Of a stretch of 14,518 bases of DNA, positions 12,742-14,518 are shown piece after piece. The notes beneath the pieces were generated by a model. The model worked only from the letters and a program-made list of their open reading frames with translations, was not told the origin of the DNA and did not search any database. This DNA comes from CAZOBJ01 sp964577825. GTDB lineage: Bacteria; Planctomycetota; SZUA-567; JAFGNG01. Position numbers and translations under genes: made by a program. The stretch spans positions 1 to 14,518 of the forward strand of contig CAZOBJ010000081.1 in the NCBI GenBank assembly GCA_964577825.1, read 5' to 3'. Within the stretch, counting starts at the first letter, position 1. Every line of letters starts with the position of its first letter.

Positions 12742-14157
12742 CTATTCGTCCGCGGGCTGGGGATTGCGGTGTTGCTTGGGTACGGACCGGATCAGGCGCG
12801 CCGCCTGCCGGCGCGCGGGGTCGCGCCGGTCGCCCTTGTCCAGGATCTCGCGCAGCAGAGGCCCCGCGTGGGCGTAGTCCTTGTCCCGCAGGTACCGCTG
12901 GGCCAGGTCGAGCCGCCACGCGTTCGCGGTGCGGTCGTTCGGATGGGCGTCGATCGCGCGATGCATGAGGTCGTGGCCCTCCTGGTCGCGCTCCTCCACG
13001 TATGCGAACCGGGCCTGCTCGTACAGGTACCTGGCGTTCTGGTCCCGGTTCTTGGAAAGGTCCGCGGTCTCCTGGATGTACCGGCGCTGCCGGCCGGCGA
13101 GCACCGCGTCCTGGCGGCGGTTGGAGAGGATGTCGTTGAGCTCGCGGATGGCCTCCACGCGCACGTGGGCGTTGCGCGGGGCCAGGGCCACGGCCTGGTC
13201 CACCACCGCGGCCGCGCGGTCGAATGCGTGGCATCGGCCGAACAGCCCCGCGATGCGCAAGACCAGACTGGGGTTCTTCGAGTGGTGGGAGAGCAGCCCC
13301 TCCAGGGCCGTGCGGTAGGTCTCCGTGTAGCGGCGCCACTCGATCCGGCCGAAGTCGGCCAAGAGCAGATGCGCGTCCTCGCCCTCGCGCACCGCGGCCA
13401 TGACCTTGCGGTCCAGGAGGCGCTGGAAGTCCGGGTCCTGGTGCATGCGCCGCGCGCCCGCGGGCAGGCGCTGGATGTTGTACCGCTGGGTGGCGGACCA
13501 GTCGCGCGAGGCGCTGGCGCGGATGTAGCCTTGCACGAACACCTCGGCCGCGTCCTCGAACCGTTCGAGCACGCACAGGAGCTCGCCCAGATCGTTGTAC
13601 GCGGCGATGTCGTACGGATCGCGCTCGATGCGCGCGCGGTAGGCCTGTTCCTGTCGGTGTTCGAGCACGAACGCCTCGGTCCGGTCCGCGCCGTGGCCCA
13701 GGTCCACCGCGCGCGCCTGGGCGACGTGGTTGGCCTTGAGCACTTCCACGTGGTGCGTGCCGGGCGCGAGGTCCTCCACCGTGCACGGGGTGCGCCCGCG
13801 CAGCGTGCCGTCCACGTACACGGACGCGGCCTCGGGCCGGCTCTGCACCGTCAGCCGCGCCCGCGCCACGGGGTCGAGGGCCACCTCGCGGGTGGTGGGG
13901 CCCTGGACGGACACCTGCTCCACGTGGGCGCGGTGGCCCTCGCGCGTGCAGCGCAAGGCATAGGCCCCGGCGGGCAGGTTGTCGATCTTCAGCGGCGTGA
14001 GCCCCTGGTAGCGGCCGTTCAAATATACGCTCGCGCGCGGCTGGCTCGTGACCGTGAGCGACGGCTGCGCGCCCAGGCGGCCGGTCTGGGTGGCCACGAG
14101 CAGGCCCGCGGCCGCGGCCGCAACCAGAAAGGTGAACACGTACGCGCCGGTTCGCAC
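12742..14157 (-). CDS. Membrane-anchored PEGA-domain/TPR protein (paralog 1)
   Basis: 471 residues from GTG 14157, with GAGGA seven bases upstream. The much longer open frame is rejected because it is antisense-free only by composition and overlaps the preceding radical SAM gene in another frame. Residues 5-22 form a membrane helix (AYVFTFLVAAAAAGLLVA). PEGA domains lie at 33-98 (VYLNGRYQGLTPLKIDNLPA) and 101-165 (VYVDGTLRGRTPCTVEDLAP). The remaining 300 residues are helical TPR-like repeats (YNDLGELLCVLERFEDAAEV, AAVVDQAVALAPRNAHVRV, YEQARFAYVEERDQEGHDL, WRLDLAQRYLRDKDYAHAG). The same block order and many identical phrases (GRYQGLTPL, GRTPC..EDLAPG, LEHRQE, WRLDLAQR) are in paralog 2, so the pair arose by tandem duplication. 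It starts 53 bases after the radical SAM gene and may share its transcript. Confidence 0.88.
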   Translation of the reverse strand: MRTGAYVFTFLVAAAAAGLLVATQTGRLGAQPSLTVTSQPRASVYLNGRYQGLTPLKIDNLPAGAYALRCTREGHRAHVEQVSVQGPTTREVALDPVARARLTVQSRPEAASVYVDGTLRGRTPCTVEDLAPGTHHVEVLKANHVAQARAVDLGHGADRTEAFVLEHRQEQAYRARIERDPYDIAAYNDLGELLCVLERFEDAAEVFVQGYIRASASRDWSATQRYNIQRLPAGARRMHQDPDFQRLLDRKVMAAVREGEDAHLLLADFGRIEWRRYTETYRTALEGLLSHHSKNPSLVLRIAGLFGRCHAFDRAAAVVDQAVALAPRNAHVRVEAIRELNDILSNRRQDAVLAGRQRRYIQETADLSKNRDQNARYLYEQARFAYVEERDQEGHDLMHRAIDAHPNDRTANAWRLDLAQRYLRDKDYAHAGPLLREILDKGDRRDPARRQAARLIRSVPKQHRNPQPADE

Positions 14158-14210
14158 CCCGGGGTCCTCGCTCTCGGTCCGGTGCAACGCGCGCCCGGAC
14201 GCGCCGATGC

Positions 14211-14518
14211 CTACACGCGGTCCGCGCGGGACGGGGTCTCGCGCTCCACGGACGCCGCGCCCTCGCGCGCACGCTGCCAGTCCGCGCGCAGCCGGTCCTC
14301 GGACAGGCCGCCGGACAGGTGCGCCCAGGGCAGGGGCGCGTCCACGGTCCGCTCGCGGCAGGCGACCGCCTCCGGGTCCACGCCCTGGCTGGCGAACGCC
14401 GCCTGCCAGGCTTGGGGCCGGAAGTGCTCCTCCCAGGCGCACAGCCGCGCGCCGTGGCGCCATGCGGCCTCCACGACCGGCCCCCAGTCGCGGCCCGCGC
14501 GCGCGAGCGCGGCCTCCA
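14211..14518 (-). CDS. C-terminal end of a TIGR03960-like radical SAM protein (partial)
   Basis: The frame enters from beyond base 14518 and ends at TAG 14213-14211; about 101 residues are visible, beginning EAALARAGRDWGPVVEAAW. The pattern GARLCAWEEHF, QAWQAAFASQGVDPEAVACR, LPWAHLSGGLSEDRL is that of the conserved end of B12-binding/radical SAM proteins of the TIGR03960 type (W..HF....W..AF...G.D......R......LPW.H...G....L). The catalytic CxxxCxxC part lies outside the window, so the activity cannot be checked. The GTG at 14474 is internal, not a start. The two PEGA proteins follow on the same strand. Confidence 0.78.
   Translation of the reverse strand, partial: EAALARAGRDWGPVVEAAWRHGARLCAWEEHFRPQAWQAAFASQGVDPEAVACRERTVDAPLPWAHLSGGLSEDRLRADWQRAREGAASVERETPSRADRV

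Overview
The window is bacterial chromosomal DNA with very high G+C (hand counts of single 60-base lines give about 68-77% in most genes). Starts are preceded by strong AGGAGG-type ribosome binding sites, and several promoters have a sigma-70-like shape (TTGAC-type -35, 17-18 base spacer, TA-N3-T -10). The lineage cannot be fixed from sequence alone. PEGA-domain proteins, a TIGR01859-like class II aldolase, beta-sandwich modular proteins and an unusual RsmI would fit a high-GC PVC-type or similar environmental lineage, but this is a guess. No mobile element, CRISPR array, rRNA or tRNA was found.

Layout. (1) 1-1890 (+): C-terminal part of a large modular protein made of repeated concanavalin-like beta-sandwich units. 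(2) 1933-3566 (-): fba (class II fructose-bisphosphate aldolase) with its own promoter, followed by a lower-GC orphan gene of 205 codons that looks acquired. (3) 3730-7900 (-): a housekeeping run read cca - ybaB - [three-unit hairpin/G-run repeat array, about 370 bases] - recR - sugar nucleotidyltransferase/left-handed beta-helix protein. The usual ybaB-recR pair is split by the repeat array. The nucleotidyltransferase has a degenerate N-terminal active site but a well-kept acyltransferase-type half. (4) 7981-8247 (+): a small basic protein of unknown function, divergent from cca and convergent with rsmI. (5) 8261-8986 (-) rsmI and 9217-9480 (+) a two-helix small membrane protein, divergent, each with a good promoter. 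(6) 9616-11217 (+): a polytopic M48 metalloprotease with its own promoter. (7) 11229-14518 (-): the C-terminal end of a radical SAM protein (TIGR03960-like), then two tandem paralogous membrane-anchored proteins with two PEGA domains and a TPR-like tail each.

Functionally the centre is core information processing (tRNA 3' end, nucleoid protein, recombinational repair, rRNA methylation) and central carbon metabolism. The flanks carry envelope-type proteins (beta-sandwich modules, M48 protease, PEGA/TPR anchors). The items most worth a second look are the repeat array inside the ybaB-recR unit, the nucleotidyltransferase with a broken NTP signature, the low-GC orphan, and the PEGA-TPR paralog pair.
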